DNA from: a virus
Reading direction: 5' to 3' (one strand)
DNA: 44,338 bases
IMG/VR virus record: IMGVR_UViG_3300046718_000034
Span: 1 to 44,338 of that record
Positions within the stretch are counted from its first letter, which is position 1. Each line of letters starts with the position of its first letter. The position numbers and the translations under genes are program-made. This document shows, in pieces, positions 33,273 to 39,643 of the stretch. The notes below the pieces were generated by a model. The model worked only from the letters and a program-made list of their open reading frames with translations. It searched no databases and was not told where the DNA came from.

Positions 33273-33728
33273 CTATTCCACTGTCTTGTGTGCCCGTTGT
33301 GTTGCAATTGCACTAATCGTTTCACGCGAAACTCCGTAGAGATCAGCAATATCTTGCTGCGTCCTGCCTTGTTCAAGCAATGTGCGGATGGCACGCACTA
33401 CAGTCTTAGGCATGCCATGCCGTTGTCTCGCTACCATATCGTCACTGTTGTCCTGAACAGTGCCAAGCCTCATGTGGTGTATATTCCCGCAGCCAATGGG
33501 GTAGCCACCATTGTCACATGAATGTAAGATCAACTGATCAGGTGTGAGCGTAACGCCATGCACGAGTTCGTATATCCAACGATACGCGATCTGTCGTCTA
33601 CCAGCAGCCATGAAGTATGGACGTGGTTCACGCTTCTGGCCACCCCATGAGTTGCCAATGTAAACCCAGCACGCCTCTGGACCACCACTCATATCATAGT
33701 ATTTGAACACATCCACAGGCTCATTCAT
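33273..33728 (-). CDS. HNH homing-type endonuclease with HTH tail
   Basis: 151 aa from ATG 33728 (GTG at 33731 precedes it). The HNH_3-type core is LILHSCDNGGYPIGCGNIHHMRLGT, given in parts: HSCDN then NIHHMRLG then QDNSDDM. The C-terminus has a helix-turn-helix (QQDIADLYGVSRETISAI, about residues 124-141), typical of free-standing phage HNH enzymes that bind a DNA target. The N-terminal NEPVDVFKYYDM is echoed by the 34498-34590 remnant. Overlaps the endonuclease VII gene upstream by 8 bases. Probably a selfish element or aid to packaging. Confidence 0.85.
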   Translation of the reverse strand: MNEPVDVFKYYDMSGGPEACWVYIGNSWGGQKREPRPYFMAAGRRQIAYRWIYELVHGVTLTPDQLILHSCDNGGYPIGCGNIHHMRLGTVQDNSDDMVARQRHGMPKTVVRAIRTLLEQGRTQQDIADLYGVSRETISAIATQRAHKTVE

Positions 33729-34149
33729 CACTGTGAGCTTTCAAGTAGACGATCAGTTTTTCAAGCACAACTATATCGTCATTGACCATGCCCAATGCCA
33801 CGTTGCATCGTGTGCATGTCCATCCACGAAACGCCTTAGTCTTGTGGCTGTGCTCAAACACTATTGGTCCACCACGGCCACACACTTCACACGTCTCAGG
33901 CTTTGGTCTACCAGCCAATCGTTCTCGCCTTCGCCTCAGATGTGAAGTGGTGGCTTTCGTTTTCTTACGCCAGTTGTTCTCTGTTTCCCTGAAGCGTGCA
34001 TATCGCTCAGGATCAGCGTCGCGCTCTGCTCGATGCTTGCGTTTATACACACGCATCTTCTCTAGACGCTGTTGTTTTGTTATCTCAGCTTGCTTTTGTT
34101 CTTCAGCGATGATGCGCTTGAGTTCTTCGATCTCATCTTCGCTGCTCAT
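33721..34149 (-). CDS. Recombination endonuclease VII-like nuclease
   Basis: 142 aa, AGGTGA before the ATG. Residues 1-80 form a basic helical arm. The catalytic zinc-bound fold follows: CEVCG (C87, C90), EHSHKTKAFRGW (H100, H102), CTRCN (C112, C115), then ALGMVNDD. This order matches the T4 gp49 family, which cuts Holliday junctions and branched DNA before packaging. It may do that for this phage, which has active recombination genes, or act as a homing enzyme. Confidence 0.87.
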   Translation of the reverse strand: MSSEDEIEELKRIIAEEQKQAEITKQQRLEKMRVYKRKHRAERDADPERYARFRETENNWRKKTKATTSHLRRRRERLAGRPKPETCEVCGRGGPIVFEHSHKTKAFRGWTCTRCNVALGMVNDDIVVLEKLIVYLKAHSDE

Positions 34150-34173
34150 AGTTCACCTATCAATCGTGTATGC

Positions 34174-34482
34174 TTAGTCGATCCTCGCTATGTCGTAGCT
34201 GCCATCTGGTTGTATGATGGCAACCCACGAACGCTGGTAGAAGCGGATCACTTCATCACGCAGCTTGGTTTCGGCAAGTAGCTGTGTTGGTGGATCACCT
34301 GGATAGGACAAATCACCATTGGGCAGCATGGTGAAGCCAGGGAACGAACGCCAACCACCACCATGTTCGTAGTTGGCATCTATCTGTTGATAAGCAGGCC
34401 GCGGATCATCTTCACTTAGGAACGTAGGCAAGTAACCAAGTCTGTCTGGCGTCATGTGTGGATGCATAAAAAACCAGTGCAT
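34174..34482 (-). CDS. Unknown small protein
   Basis: 102 aa, GGAGA upstream. The N-terminus (MHWFFMHPHMTPDRLGYLPTF) is rich in aromatic residues and Met; the rest has FPGFTMLPNGDLSYPGDPP and a VAIIQPDGSYDIARID end. It does not match a family I can name. It sits 15 bases downstream of the HNH remnant and 24 bases upstream of the endonuclease VII gene. Confidence 0.55.
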   Translation of the reverse strand: MHWFFMHPHMTPDRLGYLPTFLSEDDPRPAYQQIDANYEHGGGWRSFPGFTMLPNGDLSYPGDPPTQLLAETKLRDEVIRFYQRSWVAIIQPDGSYDIARID

Positions 34483-34497
34483 TATCTTGTCTCCGTA

Positions 34498-34590
34498 TCA
34501 GGCCACACGAACCACTCCAATGTAAGGCCAACACTCATCCTCACCACGCATCTCGTAGAACTTGAAGATGTCGATTGACTCGTTGGACAT
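34498..34590 (-). pseudogene. 30-aa remnant related to the HNH endonuclease N-terminus
   Basis: An ATG at 34590 opens a 30-codon frame ending TGA at 34498. Its product begins MSNESIDIFKFYEM and has CWPYIG, paralleling the HNH protein's start MNEPVDVFKYYDM and CWVYIG. It stops just where the HNH protein continues with its core. It is either a decayed copy of an HNH gene, or a tiny peptide kept on purpose. The site before it (GGTGATAC) is like the endonuclease VII gene's. It is too short for ordinary gene callers. Confidence 0.72.
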
Positions 34591-34594
34591 AGTA

Positions 34595-34807
34595 TCACCG
34601 TGTGGCCATCGTTCCATTCATAGTGAGACGACGTGGATACGTTGGACGAGTGTTACACAAGTAACGCAGCAAGTATTGAGCATACTTGGTGAGCATCTCG
34701 AAACCATCAAACATGAACGTATCCTGATTGTTGATCACTGCCTCAGCCACAGCAGCTTCCAAGCGTTCACGCTTCTCATCCGTCCACTGAATGACTGGTG
34801 GGATCAT
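34595..34807 (-). CDS. Unknown small protein
   Basis: 70 aa, AAAGGA upstream, start overlapping the next upstream gene's stop (ATGA). Helical: WTDEKRERLEAAVAEAVI and FEMLTKYAQYLLRYLCN, with a basic C-terminus. No family recognised; may be a small DNA- or protein-binding factor. Confidence 0.58.
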   Translation of the reverse strand: MIPPVIQWTDEKRERLEAAVAEAVINNQDTFMFDGFEMLTKYAQYLLRYLCNTRPTYPRRLTMNGTMATR

Positions 34808-35007
34808 GGCAGACCATCCTTTTGCATTGTGTGTTTGGGATTACGCTTGAGCAGAATGGCATGCCAAAGCAGCATGATTGCAGTCTTGTCATTGAGTGAC
34901 ACACTAGCCCTGTTCGCTTCTGCACGAAGTTCTAGCATGTCACTGGTTGTCCAAGTAGGAGATTGAGTTGTCCACCAAGTAGGGACACCAGCGATGCAAC
35001 TAGCCAC
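34804..35007 (-). CDS. Unknown small protein, GTG start
   Basis: 67 aa from GTG 35007, chosen because a strong AAGGAGAGG lies just upstream and the longer frame to 35154 is a shadow of the overlapping gene. Helical centre (TSDMLELRAEANRASVSLND; IMLLWHAILLKRN) with a basic end. Overlaps the upstream gene by 8 bases. No family recognised. Confidence 0.6.
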   Translation of the reverse strand: MASCIAGVPTWWTTQSPTWTTSDMLELRAEANRASVSLNDKTAIMLLWHAILLKRNPKHTMQKDGLP

Positions 35008-35380
35008 GTCGCCTCTCCTTGTCCCGTGCTGCACAGAATGCCATTGTTCTGTCAATGTCCTCCTGTGTGATGTCAAACTTGGCTGAGAATTTCGGCGTAT
35101 CTGACAGTTCAAGCACAAGTCTTGAGAACACATGACACCTGTATGCAACAGCAATCAGCTTGCGGATCAAGTATTGGCTCTCATCGTCCATTGGATCGGA
35201 CATGTGCATTGCGTTTGCTGCCATGTGAATTGCGGATTTACCCATCAACTCCCATGAGAAGCTGACCGCATGGAACATTTCTTCTGCGTCCATCTCAATC
35301 AGGCGTGCCAACTCTCCCAGTTCTTCGTCATCAGAAGCATCTTCTGAGGCGAACTGTGCAAACACGTTCGGTTTGTTCAT
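35000..35380 (-). CDS. Unknown acidic helical protein
   Basis: 126 aa, AGGAGA 8 bases before the ATG. Very acidic start (FASEDASDDEELGELARLIEMDAEEM, in parts), helical middle with many Met (IHMAANAMHMSDPMDDES), and a basic end (ARDKERRRG). The ATG overlaps the stop of the next upstream gene (ATGA). No recognised family; helical and acidic small phage proteins often interact with host proteins. Confidence 0.58.
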   Translation of the reverse strand: MNKPNVFAQFASEDASDDEELGELARLIEMDAEEMFHAVSFSWELMGKSAIHMAANAMHMSDPMDDESQYLIRKLIAVAYRCHVFSRLVLELSDTPKFSAKFDITQEDIDRTMAFCAARDKERRRG

Positions 35381-35667
35381 TTCTTGGTCTCCTGTTCCGT
35401 CTCAGGCTTGTATACTCCTACACCACGCATGGCGCTGAGGATCGCTGAGAGATCAATAATCATGTTAGTGATCTCTTCCGTTGTCAAACCGTTTGGTGTC
35501 GTATCGCCACGTTCGATGATGGACTTGTCGAACCCAATGTCCACCAGCGTCTTATCGAATATCTCATTCACAGGATCACGGTAGGTATACATGCAGTGAT
35601 TGATACACAAACCACGTGTCCACTCAGGCTTTACAGTCTTACGATCAGTCGTTTTCGTCTTAGCCAT
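35377..35667 (-). CDS. Unknown small protein
   Basis: 96 aa, AAGGAG 10 bases before the ATG. Basic beginning (MAKTKTTDRKTVKPEWTRG), then CINHCMYTYRDPVNEIF and a helical section (LTTEEITNMIIDLSAILSAM) with a charged end. The first residues (MAKTKT) and the leader are part of the 50-bp direct repeat found again before the zinc-ribbon gene. Function unknown. Confidence 0.58.
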   Translation of the reverse strand: MAKTKTTDRKTVKPEWTRGLCINHCMYTYRDPVNEIFDKTLVDIGFDKSIIERGDTTPNGLTTEEITNMIIDLSAILSAMRGVGVYKPETEQETKK

Positions 35668-35701
35668 TACACTAACTCCTTATCTCATTATCACTTGGCC
35701 A
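35652..35701. repeat. 50-bp direct repeat, copy A
   Basis: Matches 35896-35945 at 46 of 50 positions. Read on the minus strand it covers the last codons (NEIRS) of the zinc-ribbon gene, the ribosome site AAGGAG, the intergenic bases and the first codons of the next gene (MAKTK). The repeat unit is 244 bp apart and spans one whole gene, as expected from an insertion or tandem duplication at a gene junction. Confidence 0.88.
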
Positions 35702-35911
35702 TACACTCATCATCAATAACTCAGCAGCACCGAACACTTGACGTTCGCCACAACTCTTACACTTATAGTTGCGAGCATCAGGTTCGCAACCATCCTGTTT
35801 TTTACCACACGCGACACAGAAACCTGGGTTGTCTAGTGTAGTCATCTCACGCTTAACTGCATGGGCCACACGATCAGCAGTGATAGACGGATGCATTTTC
35901 GTCTTAGTCAT
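35672..35911 (-). CDS. Zinc-ribbon protein, unknown
   Basis: 79 aa. CVACG (C32, C35) and CKSCG (C51, C54) form a four-Cys zinc ribbon. The C-terminus has AAELLMMSVWPSDNEIRS, whose last five residues are shared with the HNH protein upstream because of the 50-bp repeat. Zinc ribbons in small phage proteins usually bind DNA, RNA or a protein partner. The start is preceded by AAGGAG. Confidence 0.7.
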   Translation of the reverse strand: MTKTKMHPSITADRVAHAVKREMTTLDNPGFCVACGKKQDGCEPDARNYKCKSCGERQVFGAAELLMMSVWPSDNEIRS

Positions 35912-35945
35912 TACACTAACTCCTTATCTCATTGTCAGTTGCCCA
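35896..35945. repeat. 50-bp direct repeat, copy B
   Basis: Partner of 35652-35701 with four mismatches. On the minus strand it spans the last codons (DNEIRS) of the HNH endonuclease gene, AAGGAG, and the start of the zinc-ribbon gene (MTKTK). Confidence 0.88.
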
Positions 35946-36386
35946 ATGTCGTATTCTATGGCAGTTAGCACATAGTAATACGCACTTGGCTAGTTCCATA
36001 ACAACCTTGTCCCAATGCAATGCTGTCCATCCTCTGCGAGTAGACAATTCTTTTCCACTACCATCTACGTGGTGGAGGTCAAACACAGCAGGATGGAATA
36101 CACCATTGCAATCTGCACACTTTCCACCCATGAATTCAATCGCACGTATCTTCTGTGCACGATATCGTTCTTTCTGTTTTGGATAGAGCTTGGCAGCATT
36201 CTCCTTCATGTATTCCTTGTGGCGTGTATTCTCCCTTGCTCTAGCTTCAGGCGAACGTCGCCTTGTTATTCTCTCTAATCGCTTGCGTTCGTTGAGCGCG
36301 TTACGTTCTGCTTCTATATCATTCAGTAGTTCCTGACGATCCTCCGATGGCATCGTCGGATGGCCTTGCCCAGAACTGATCGTCAC
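35916..36386 (-). CDS. HNH endonuclease
   Basis: 156 aa with a GTG at 36386 that has a strong AGGGAGGA just upstream; ATG 36353 is a possible alternative with a weaker site. Basic helical arm (residues 30-85), then CADC (C90, C93), HPAVFDLHHVDG (H105, H106) and CANCHRIRH (C139, C142, H143), the standard zinc-bound HNH core. Likely a homing or mobility nuclease, third endonuclease in this 3-kb stretch. Its start overlaps the upstream gene by 68 bases, suggesting it was inserted. Shares its DNEIRS tail with the zinc-ribbon gene. Confidence 0.85.
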   Translation of the reverse strand: MTISSGQGHPTMPSEDRQELLNDIEAERNALNERKRLERITRRRSPEARARENTRHKEYMKENAAKLYPKQKERYRAQKIRAIEFMGGKCADCNGVFHPAVFDLHHVDGSGKELSTRRGWTALHWDKVVMELAKCVLLCANCHRIRHWATDNEIRS

Positions 36387-36684
36387 CTTCGTCCTCCCTA
36401 GTAGTGCAGTTCAACACTCTGCCATCGTTATACAAGACGAGATACGAACCATACTTGTAGTCACGTGTTGCGGTCCATAATCGCCAACCATGATACAATC
36501 TGATGATGCGTTGCAGTCTAGTTCCTGGTGGAGTTGCGATTGTGTCATGGTCATGCGATTGCTGTTGCTGTTGTGATGGGGTCCGCGGTTGAGATGATTG
36601 AGATAGTGGGGTCCGCGGACGCGGTGTCGCTTCGCTCTCCGCTGGCATGAGTGCGAAGCCTTCGAGTAATGATTGCTGGCTCAT
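36319..36684 (-). CDS. Unknown small protein
   Basis: 121 aa from ATG 36684 (GGAGAA upstream), overlapping the previous stop (ATGA). Residues 1-55 are Ser/Pro/Gln-rich and disordered (PRTPSQQQQQSHDHD); residues 60-95 look like a small strand-rich domain (LQRIIRLYHGWRLWTATRD; GSYLVLYNDGRVLNC); the end is acidic and Gly/Ser-rich. Its last part overlaps the HNH gene. No family recognised. Confidence 0.55.
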   Translation of the reverse strand: MSQQSLLEGFALMPAESEATPRPRTPLSQSSQPRTPSQQQQQSHDHDTIATPPGTRLQRIIRLYHGWRLWTATRDYKYGSYLVLYNDGRVLNCTTREDEGDDQFWARPSDDAIGGSSGTTE

Positions 36685-36881
36685 TTGAGTAGTTCTCCAC
36701 ACACCTCATGACTGTTCACAGTCATCACACAGTGGATTGGTGGACGACCATCATCAGGTTCTGCTCCTAGTAGCCAGCCAAGTGCTACGAGACCAGTCAC
36801 TGGACTGGTGATGATCAGGAACACGATCAGCAAGGTACAGATGTGATAGAATATCGCGTAGAGACGTTGCAACGGTGTCAT
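36681..36881 (-). CDS. Small membrane protein (holin-like candidate)
   Basis: 66 aa. Residues about 8-40 (AIFYHICTLLIVFLIITSP then VTGLVALGWLLGA) form one or two hydrophobic helices, followed by a polar tail with two Cys. AAGGAC is upstream, and the start overlaps the gene before it. A holin, membrane-bound anti-host factor or superinfection protein are all possible. No endolysin lies next to it, so lysis is not shown. Confidence 0.58.
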   Translation of the reverse strand: MTPLQRLYAIFYHICTLLIVFLIITSPVTGLVALGWLLGAEPDDGRPPIHCVMTVNSHEVCGELLK

Positions 36882-37111
36882 TGTGTGTTGTCCTTGTCTG
36901 GCACATGCAGCATGACCAATGAGATCATTGGATACTCATGATCCATCGCATGCAGAGCAAGCTTCTCAATGATAGCATTGAGTGCGTCCTCTACACTGTT
37001 GAATACGCGTGGTGACTGTTGATGCACGCCACGATAGTATGTGGTGAATGTCCATCGTGCACGGATGCCATGTCGTGTGAGTAAAGCATTGAGTGGCATG
37101 GTTTCATTCAT
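36878..37111 (-). CDS. Unknown small protein
   Basis: 77 aa from ATG 37111, GGAGAA 7 bases before. Helical patches (VEDALNAIIEKLALHAMDHEY) and a strand-rich N-terminal half (IRARWTFTTYYRGVHQ). Overlaps the gene upstream by 8 bases and the membrane-protein gene downstream by 4. No recognised family. Confidence 0.57.
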   Translation of the reverse strand: MNETMPLNALLTRHGIRARWTFTTYYRGVHQQSPRVFNSVEDALNAIIEKLALHAMDHEYPMISLVMLHVPDKDNTQ

Positions 37112-37337
37112 TGCGGTTCTCCAGTGTTGACCAGTCCGCTGGATAGTCATCTTGGGTTATATGTATGACTTCGTGTGATGCATTAGTGGATTGAATGGTG
37201 GGCTGAATGGTGGACGGTATCGCTTCGCTCTCCGTGGAATCTGCATCCCACCAGTAGTCACACTCAGTGCAATATACGAGTCCTGTCACATCGTCACAGG
37301 TCAACACATGTTTGCATGTAGTCGGGTCAGCTTTCAT
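37104..37337 (-). CDS. Small Cys/His protein, probable zinc-binding
   Basis: 77 aa from ATG 37337, AAGGAG upstream. Residues 8-26 contain C8, H10, C14 and CTEC (C23, C26), a compact metal-binding pattern, with WW after it. The rest is acidic and Thr/Ser-rich. Lies just after a terminator hairpin that its transcript must bypass. Function unknown. Confidence 0.62.
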   Translation of the reverse strand: MKADPTTCKHVLTCDDVTGLVYCTECDYWWDADSTESEAIPSTIQPTIQSTNASHEVIHITQDDYPADWSTLENRNE

Positions 37338-37359
37338 TACACAACTCCTTACGAACACG

Positions 37360-37389
37360 AAAAACCCCACAGCTTATGAGCATGTGGGG
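37360..37389 (-). terminator. Rho-independent terminator after the 37421 gene
   Basis: On the minus strand, CCCCACA and TGTGGGG (7-bp, G+C-rich stem, arms at 37365-37371 and 37383-37389) with an 11-base loop are followed at once by TTTTTCG. It ends the transcript from the 37639 promoter, or lets only part of it continue into the next accessory genes. Confidence 0.82.
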
Positions 37390-37420
37390 CAACGATAGAC
37401 ACGTGAATGCAGCAGTAGAC

Positions 37421-37615
37421 TTATGAGATGTAGGCGTAGTCCCATGCCAGCTTGCGTGCTTTCGGATCAAGCAAGCGTAGCAGTGATGACCAATTCTGCT
37501 TGCCGTATACGCACCAACACGCATATGCAGCAAGCAGATTACTATCACTTTGATTAGACACGTGTTCGCCTAATACAGAACGAATACGCTTAACCAAGCA
37601 ATCATCGTATGTCAT
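37421..37615 (-). CDS. Unknown small protein, first gene after promoter P2
   Basis: 64 aa from ATG 37615 (GGAGA upstream); the longer frame to 37648 would begin inside the promoter -10 box and is rejected. Sequence is helical with CLVKRIRSVLGEHVSN, AYACWCVYGKQNWSSLLRLLD and WDYAYIS. A strong promoter upstream and a terminator downstream mark it as a separate early unit, so an early host-takeover protein is a reasonable guess. No family recognised. Confidence 0.65.
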   Translation of the reverse strand: MTYDDCLVKRIRSVLGEHVSNQSDSNLLAAYACWCVYGKQNWSSLLRLLDPKARKLAWDYAYIS

Positions 37616-37638
37616 TAACCTGTCTCCATTATGCATAT

Positions 37639-37667
37639 AGTATAGCACATCTAAATGCTTATGTCAA
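37639..37667 (-). promoter_or_regulatory. Strong sigma70-type early promoter P2
   Basis: Minus strand: -35 TTGACA (37662-37667), 17-bp spacer that starts TAAG and ends GATGTGC, -10 TATACT (37639-37644). Nearly identical to the other three promoters of the minus strand. It drives the 64-aa gene at 37421. Confidence 0.92.
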
Positions 37668-37672
37668 GTGCG

Positions 37673-38080
37673 CTAACACAGCTTGTCATTGTTGATTGTT
37701 CGCATCACCTTAGTCGTTGCTGTATTTAGTTCAGTGTCCATCTGATCTTGTAGTAAACCTAATGCTTTAGTAATCATTGCTTGGCCACGCGCAACCAATG
37801 CATTGCCTTGTTGGATAAGCTCTGCTGCTTTGTCACGATTGGCTATTATGCTGTTATCCACGGGACGCATCCTTTCGTAATTGTTTATGAACTCACCCAT
37901 GTATTTGATTACATTCTGTTTTGCTGTCCAACGCTCGACATACACTTTGCCATTTGTGTTAACCTTGGAGCGTGATACGGCTGTTAGACATATGATGCCA
38001 CCGAACATAAAATAGCGTCCGCGTCCGCTTGTTGTAAATTGACCTGTAGCCGTTGCACCAACCATCTCTGTGAATAGCAT
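37673..38080 (-). CDS. Unknown early protein after promoter P3
   Basis: 135 aa, AAAGGAC before the ATG at 38080, about 70 bases downstream of promoter P3. N-terminal half is Gly/Thr-rich and strand-like (GRYFMFGGIICLTAVSRSKV; KVYVERWTAK), then a long charged helix (AAELIQQGNALVARGQAMITKALGLL) and a polar end. Own promoter suggests early, strong expression. No family recognised. Confidence 0.65.
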   Translation of the reverse strand: MLFTEMVGATATGQFTTSGRGRYFMFGGIICLTAVSRSKVNTNGKVYVERWTAKQNVIKYMGEFINNYERMRPVDNSIIANRDKAAELIQQGNALVARGQAMITKALGLLQDQMDTELNTATTKVMRTINNDKLC

Positions 38081-38155
38081 TGCAGGTCCTTTCGGTGATT
38101 ATCGCTAATGTATCAGTATCCCCATACTGATGCTGCCCCACGCAGCAAGTAGTGG

Positions 38156-38184
38156 ATTATATCACATCCTGATCCCTATGTCAA
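38156..38184 (-). promoter_or_regulatory. Strong sigma70-type early promoter P3
   Basis: Minus strand: -35 TTGACA (38179-38184), 17-bp spacer ending GATGTGA, -10 TATAAT (38156-38161). It faces the 135-aa gene at 37673. An inverted repeat GGTGGA/TCCACC (38213-38227) lies about 28 bases upstream. Confidence 0.92.
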
Positions 38185-38532
38185 GCCCTTGATGGGCCTA
38201 TATCAGATCGCAGGTGGAATATCCACCGCTGGATGGTCGTTTTCGCGTGGTGCGGGTGTCATAAGTCTGATGCTGCATCGCACAAGATCAAATCGTTGCA
38301 TGGTTTAGTTCGGGCAATGGTGGGATGGTCAACGTGGCCGGATTACATACGACTGTTTGGCGCGGGCAAACGATTGCGCTGAGCAAATACCGCTTTGTCT
38401 TATTGTAGACAAATGAAAGCGCACACATGATTGCTCATGTGTGCGCTGGTGTCATGTGTGATGGTATGGTGGTGTGACAGCGGGCGGCAATGCGTGCGCT
38501 GCGCTTCGCTTGCGCGTTGGGATGCAGACAAT
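38185..38532. other. Long G+C-rich non-coding stretch with hairpins
   Basis: No convincing gene. It holds the small inverted repeat at 38213-38227, the perfect 13-bp hairpin at 38418-38447 and a GC-rich tract with several GCGC steps near 38490-38515. A 32-codon minus frame from about 38298 lacks a ribosome site. Composition matches the gene at 38582, so both may have come in together. Confidence 0.6.
38418..38447. other. Perfect 13-bp hairpin with TTGC loop
   Basis: AGCGCACACATGA (38418-38430) and TCATGTGTGCGCT (38435-38447) are perfect partners round a 4-base loop. Minus strand side continues TTTCATTTG, so it could be a weak second terminator behind 38533-38565; it could also be a structured RNA or protein-binding site. 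Confidence 0.7.
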
Positions 38533-38565
38533 AAAAAACCCCACCGCATTGCTGCGGTGGGGTTT
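38533..38565 (-). terminator. Rho-independent terminator after the 38582 gene
   Basis: A 12-13-bp stem (AACCCCACCGCA with TGCGGTGGGGTT) with a TTGC loop, followed on the minus strand by TTTTTT. It lies just beyond the 38582 gene stop and isolates its transcript from promoter P3. Confidence 0.93.
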
Positions 38566-38581
38566 GCTGGGTTAGGCTAGA

Positions 38582-39493
38582 TCATGCCGCCTTGCTTGGT
38601 GCAGCCTTTTCATCGGCAGGCTTGCGCGTGCCCGGTTTGGCAGCATCTGCGGCCTTTGCATTGTCATACCAGCGGACCAGTAGAACAAGCGCGTTGCGGT
38701 CAGCATCCTCAAGGGTAGACAGTGAAGGATACACCGGCTTACCCTTGTCAGTGGCGCGTAGATTAAGCAACAAATCAGCAATCTTGCTACGGATTGTCAC
38801 CTTGCCTTCTGTCGCATCCGCGCCAGTTGCACCTTGCCCTGCGTTGCCTGCCCGCGCCATCCTGGGCTTGCACATCTCCTTGAACCGCGCAACCGATGAC
38901 ATAAAGCTTTCGTATTCAGGCTTGCCGCCAGCGACAAGCTTGCGTGCTACCCATGCCGTTCCGTCCATAGGCAGTGTCTTTGCGTCGGTCTCAACCGAGA
39001 AGCCGGTAGAACAGAATAGCTGGATTGGAACATTCCATAAGCCCGTGCTCTTGTCGTAAGAAGATAGGTCAATCATGTGCAAAGACATGGTGCTAGACAG
39101 GTCAAGCCCATCACGGATTAGCTTGACGTGGTTAGCCTCCGCGTCCCGCTTAGCAGCCTTGGCAGTGTCAGTCTTTACCGCCGTGATAACACGGCCAGGG
39201 ATGAAGAAATAGACAAGGGCTTTCTGTAATGCTGCCCGCGCCATCGCTTCATCAGGATGGCAAACCGTAGACAAGCGAACGATCTCGGTGCCCTTGCTGG
39301 CATTGGCCACCATGTTTGCATGATGCGCCATGATCGCCGCTGCCATCCGCTGAACTGCCGTGCCAAGCTGTTTCTTGGCCGCGTCGGTTTCCTTGAAAGC
39401 GATGACTGCGAGTGACTTGCATTCATCTTCAGTCATGGCGCTAGGCTGATTGTGGCCAACGCCAGGGGTAGCAGTCTGTATATCTGTAGTCAT
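38582..39493 (-). CDS. Unknown early protein, G+C-rich
   Basis: 303 aa from ATG 39493 (GGAG upstream); a TTG 45 bases further out has no site. N-terminal region carries GVGHNQPSAMTED, similar to GHNQPP-type starts seen in alphaproteobacterial phage proteins. The body is helical, Ala/Lys-rich (ETDAAKKQLGTAVQRMAAAIMAHH), with a middle strand region (STMSLHMIDLSSYD; PIQLFCSTGFS) and a Lys/Ala-rich disordered end (KPADEKAAPSKAA). It has its own promoter (P4) and a strong terminator, so it forms a one-gene early unit. Base composition differs from its neighbours. A DNA-binding role is possible, not shown. Confidence 0.7.
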   Translation of the reverse strand: MTTDIQTATPGVGHNQPSAMTEDECKSLAVIAFKETDAAKKQLGTAVQRMAAAIMAHHANMVANASKGTEIVRLSTVCHPDEAMARAALQKALVYFFIPGRVITAVKTDTAKAAKRDAEANHVKLIRDGLDLSSTMSLHMIDLSSYDKSTGLWNVPIQLFCSTGFSVETDAKTLPMDGTAWVARKLVAGGKPEYESFMSSVARFKEMCKPRMARAGNAGQGATGADATEGKVTIRSKIADLLLNLRATDKGKPVYPSLSTLEDADRNALVLLVRWYDNAKAADAAKPGTRKPADEKAAPSKAA

Positions 39494-39590
39494 TGGTTTG
39501 TTAAACTCCAACAATGGCTTGCCGATTGCGTTATGCAAGAGCTAAGCCGGTATGACCATGACTAATTAGATAATTCATGATCATGTATAG

Positions 39591-39619
39591 AGTATAGCAT
39601 TATCGCATCCTTATGTCAA
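39591..39619 (-). promoter_or_regulatory. Strong sigma70-type early promoter P4
   Basis: Minus strand: -35 TTGACA (39614-39619), 17-bp spacer starting TAAG, -10 TATACT (39591-39596). Leader of about 90 bases to the 38582 gene. Confidence 0.92.
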
Positions 39620-39643
39620 GCATGATTGGGAAAATGAGTGATC

